Positions 60,881 to 64,000 of a stretch of DNA of 64,000 nt are shown one piece after another. The translations under genes and the position numbers were made by a program. This DNA comes from Hevea brasiliensis. Its lineage: Eukaryota > Streptophyta > Magnoliopsida > Malpighiales > Euphorbiaceae. The notes under the pieces were generated by a model. That model ran no database searches. It saw only the letters and a program-made list of their open reading frames with translations, and was not told the DNA's origin. Location of the stretch: the NCBI RefSeq assembly GCF_030052815.1, contig NC_079493.1, positions 60,512,691 to 60,576,690 on the forward strand, read 5' to 3'. How positions within the stretch are numbered: the stretch's first letter is position 1; each line of letters opens with the position of its first letter.

Positions 60881-61612
60881 ATGCTGGTTATTGCCCAAAA
60901 GAATATGCCGGGCAATAAAGGAAAAGAGGTAGCTTTGGTTGCATCTTCTTCTGCTGGAAAGTCCAACAAGAAGAAGGGCAATAAGAAAAAGAAACCTCAG
61001 ATTCCTGGTCCTTCTAAGAAAATAGCTAAACAGAAAAGGAAGACTAAAGCTGATGAAGGCAAAGGAAAGTGTTTCCACTGCCAACAGGAAAGTGTTTCCA
61101 TTGCCAATAGGAAAGTGTTTCCATTGCCAGTAAGAAAGTGTTTCCACTGGCCAGAGTATAGCAATCTAAAAGAATACAATGCCATGGTGAAAACCAACTC
61201 AAGTTCAAAATATATTTGGCACTTAAGGTTATGTCATGTTGCAGAAGATAGGATTGCAAAATTGGAGAAAATGGGGATTCTATCCTCATTGGGCTCTGAG
61301 CCTACTCCAACTTGTGAATCTTGCCTTCAAGGCAAAATGACTAGATCACCCTTTGTTGGACAAGGGCTAAGAGCTGAAAATATTTGGGAATTAATACATA
61401 GTGATGTATGTGGTCCGTTTAAAGAAATGGCTAAAGGGGGTTTTCATTATTTTATTACCTTTACTGATGATAAATCAAGGTTTGGGTATTTGTATTTGAT
61501 GAAATACAAACATGAATCTTTTGAAAAGTTCAAAGAATTTAAATCTGAAGTAGAAAATCAAACAGGAAAGAGTATTAAAGCTCTTGATCGGATCGTGGAG
61601 GTGAATATTTGA
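60881..61612 (+). pseudogene. pol: Copia gag end fused to integrase; protease missing
   Basis: Open frame from NMPGNKGKEVALVA through a Lys-rich linker to KCFHC, the start of a zinc knuckle. Four 23-bp repeat units follow (61065-61153). The frame then enters the pre-integrase region at YNAMVKTNSSSKYIWHLRLCH, with HHCC residues (HLRLCH..., CESCLQGKM) and the first integrase Asp in IHSDVCGPF. The roughly 100+ residues of protease expected between zinc knuckle and pre-integrase are absent. A 1-bp shift near the second catalytic Asp (around 61590) ends the frame. Confidence 0.9.
61065..61153 (+). repeat. 23-bp tandem repeat, four units, in zinc-knuckle region
   Basis: GAAAGTGTTTCCA(C/T)TGCCA units start at 61065, 61088, 61111 and 61134. 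Three extra units add 69 bp, so the frame returns to its start after passing through the other two. Confidence 0.93.
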
Positions 61613-61997
61613 GTCTTGAATTTGATGAATACTTGAGAGAGCATGGCATTGTTTCTCGGTGACTCCTCCAGAACGCCATACGGTGAATGGTGTATCTGAA
61701 AGGAGAAATCGTACCGTATTGGATATGGTACGAAGTATGATGAGCTATACTGATATGCCAATCTCCTTTTGGGGATTTGCATTAGAATCAGCTTTGTATA
61801 TTCTGAATAGGATTCCATCAAAATCAGTTTCTTCCACACCTTATGAGATATGGCATGGAAGAAAACCAAGTCTTAAGCATGTTAAGATTTGGGGTTGTCC
61901 AGCTTATATCAAAAAGTGAACAACGATAAATTGGAGACGGATCGTAAAAGGTCGATTTGTTGGATATCCAAAAGATAGTTTTGGATATTATTTTTAT
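61613..61997 (+). pseudogene. pol: Copia integrase core, C-terminal half
   Basis: Shifted piece with FDEYLREHGIVS, then the open part 61659-61919: NGVSERRNRTVLDMVRSMM (catalytic Glu), PISFWGFALESALYILNRIPSK and WHGRKPSLKHVKIWGCPAY. A stop follows KK. Confidence 0.9.
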
Positions 61998-63251
61998 TTG
62001 CCTACTTCACAAAAGGTTGTGATAAGTAGAGATGCCACATTTCTTGAACAACAGTTTGTTCAAGAAGGAGGCAAAGGAAGGCAAATAGAGTTAGGATTGG
62101 AGAATTCTGACCAACCAACAGATCAGATGGATATAGATCCATCTAGTCAACCTATACCTATTGATGAAACATCTACATATGTTCCTCGTAGAACAACCAG
62201 GGTATCTCACCCACCAGTGAGATATGGTTTTCTTCATGAAGAAGAACAAGAGTTGTCTACTCATGAAGAAGTAGATCATGGAGATGATCCACTTACCTAT
62301 GAAGAAGCTATATCAGATATAGACTCTTCAAAATGGATTGATGCTATGAAATCTGAGATTGATTCCATGTATAAGAATCAAGTTTGGGATCTTGTTGACC
62401 CACCTGAAGGTATTGTACCTATAGGGAACAAATGGGTTTTCAAGAAGAAAATTGGTTCTAATGGAAAGGTAGAGACCTATAAGGCAAGGCTAGTAGCGAA
62501 AGGGTTTCGCCAAAGGCAAGGAATAGACTATGAGGAGACTTTCTACTTTGTTGCCATGCTTAAATCAATTAGGATTTTATTAGTAATAGCTGCATACTAT
62601 GATTATGAGATTTGGCGGATGGATGTCAAAAGCGACTTTTCTCAATGGAAACATTGAAGAAAACATATACATTGAACAAACTAAGGGATTAGAATCCAAA
62701 TAAGGTTCCAACTTATGCAAGCTAAAGCGATCCATTTATGGGTTGAAACAAGCTTGAGGAGTTGGAACATCCGCTTTGATGAAGCCATTAAATCCTTTGG
62801 TTTTATCAAAAAGAGGATGAGCCATGTGTATATAAGAAGGTTAGTGACAGTGCTATCACTTTCCTTGTCTTATATGTGGATGACATCGTTGATAGGTAAT
62901 GACACAGGTATGTTGACGACTATAAAGGTATGGTTGTCAAATACATTCTTCATGAAAGACTTAGGGGAGGCAACCTATATTCTTGGGATTCGCATCTATA
63001 GAGATAGAGCGAAAAGAATAATAGGTTTATCCCAAAGTCTATACTTGGAAAAGGTGTTAAAGAGGTTTAACATGCTTGATTCCAAGAGAGGATTGTTACC
63101 AGTGAGACATGGTATCCACCTTTCTAAAGAGATGTCTCCAAAGACACCTGAAGAAAGAGATAAGATGGCCAGGATTCCATATGCTTCGGCTATTGGAAGT
63201 TTAATGTATGCAATGTTGTGTACTAGGCCGGATATCGCATATCTTTGTTAG
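61998..63251 (+). pseudogene. pol: Copia reverse transcriptase
   Basis: Open part 61998-62657 has DPLTYEEAI, SKWIDAMKSEIDSMYKNQVW, VPIGNKWVFKKK, YKARLVAKGFRQRQGIDYEET and MDVKSDF. The expected MDVKTAFLNG is lost by a frameshift at about 62640. The next frame has YGLKQA-like sequence, IRFDEAIKSFGF, and a YVDD active site readable at 62873-62884 in a second frame. 62715-63251 continues with FFMKDLGEATYILGIRI, GLSQSLYLEKVLKRFNM and YASAIGSLMYAMLCTRPDIAY. At least three frame changes. Confidence 0.92.
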
Positions 63252-63846
63252 TTTGACTAGCGGTATCAATCCAATCAGTTTGGAATCTTTGGATAGTGTC
63301 AGAATATCCTTAAGTACTTGAGAAGAACTAAGGATTTATTCTTGATATATGGAGGTGGAGACTTGCAATTGGATGGTTATACCGATTACGATTTCCAATC
63401 GATATCGATGATAGAAAGTCTACCTGGATATGTGTTCATTTGTAATGGAGGTGCGATCGGTTGGAAGAGTTCCAAAGCGAGCACGATCGCATATTCCACT
63501 ACCGAGGCCGAGTATATTCTTTGTATCGAATCTTTGCAAAGGAAGCTGTTTGGATAAAGAAGTTCGTGACAGAACTTACAGTAGTTCCTTCCATTGAGTC
63601 AGCTGTTCCATTACACTGTGACAACAATGGAGCAGTCATACAGGCTAAGGAACTAAGGTCTCACCCAAAATCCAAACACATAGAAAGGCACTACCACATT
63701 ATCAGTTGGGCAAGGCGATATAGCCATGCAGAAAAATAACATCAGCTGAAAAAACAGCTGATCCATTCACTAAGCCTTTGTCACAAGCTCAGTTAGACAG
63801 ACATCTTGAGAAGATGGGTCTAAGATATTGTAATGAATGGCTCTAG
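63252..63846 (+). pseudogene. pol: Copia RNase H
   Basis: Pieces 63318-63557 and about 63540-63739. Motifs: LDGYTDYDFQS, SLPGYVFICNGGAIGWKSSKA, AYSTTEAEYI, then CDNNGAVIQAKELRSHPKSKHIERHYH. The tail ADPFTKPLSQAQLDRHLEKMGLRY is readable to about 63840. The frame changes after LCIESLQRKLFG and near 63739. Confidence 0.9.
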
Positions 63847-63860
63847 TGCTAGTGGGAGAT
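63847..63860 (+). other. Polypurine tract of copia
   Basis: TGCTAGTGGGAGAT immediately before the 3' LTR. Confidence 0.8.
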
Positions 63861-64000
63861 TGTTAGTAGTATGCCCTAGAGCATATCATTTAGTATGTAT
63901 CTTGTACATATTTTTAATAATAAAAGGCATTTCCACTTTTCCGTTTACATAATATATTTATGTGTAATAGAAAAGGTCCATTGATATTTTGTTAGAAATA
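63861..64000 (+). mobile_element. Copia 3' LTR, start only
   Basis: TGTTAGTAGTATGCCC onward; 139 of 140 positions match 56312-56451. The rest lies outside the window. Confidence 0.95.

Overview
This window looks like heterochromatin of a flowering plant, probably a eudicot; I could not place the genus. I see no host gene, tRNA, rRNA or CRISPR. Almost every base can be assigned to LTR retrotransposons inserted into one another. The evidence is TG...CA LTR ends, matched 5-bp target-site duplications (TSDs), primer-binding sites, polypurine tracts, and decayed gag, protease (PR), reverse transcriptase (RT), RNase H, integrase (INT) and chromodomain coding regions.

The oldest layer is an Athila-type Ty3/gypsy element on the minus strand. 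It is split into 21091-21743 (gag), 51651-52062 (gag start, leader, PBS) and 52063-53225 (5' LTR). Several chromodomain elements of Tekay (Del) type, with LTRs of 3.1-4.1 kb, landed in it. Element E (plus strand, 13305-21090, left end outside the window) lies in the Athila gag. Element B (minus strand, 21744-51650) also lies in the Athila gag, with a decayed GATTC TSD. C3 (minus strand, 53226-56311) lies in the Athila LTR.

Second-level insertions follow. B2 (plus strand, up to 13304; same family as B) interrupts the gag of E. B2 carries an A-family LTR in its RT (1-3546) and a solo LTR C2 in its 3' LTR (7921-11986, TSD GAACA). B carries a solo LTR C in its 3' LTR (22004-25077, TSD CATTT) and element A in its integrase (28946-44636, minus strand, TSD GAAAG). 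The 5' part of A has been replaced by about 6.36 kb of a Tat-lineage element (about 36707-43066). C3 is interrupted by a Ty1/copia element (56312 to beyond the window) whose LTRs differ at 1 of 140 visible positions.

No element is autonomous as read. A keeps a 695-aa open reading frame, but the first RT catalytic Asp is Tyr. E has a 390-aa open integrase frame, but the catalytic Glu is Lys. B has Asp to Asn at the first integrase catalytic position. The copia copy has lost its protease and has frameshifts.

The most unusual signals are: (1) a 74-bp GT-AG intron-like insert at the same codon boundary of the integrase in both B-family copies, absent from A and E; (2) an antisense gene in the Tat segment with its own TATA box and a predicted 61-bp intron; (3) an LTR and PBS placed directly after that antisense gene; (4) inverted pairs of W-box-like TTGAC motifs at equivalent places in LTRs of three families; (5) a frame-preserving fourfold 23-bp repeat in the copia zinc-knuckle region.
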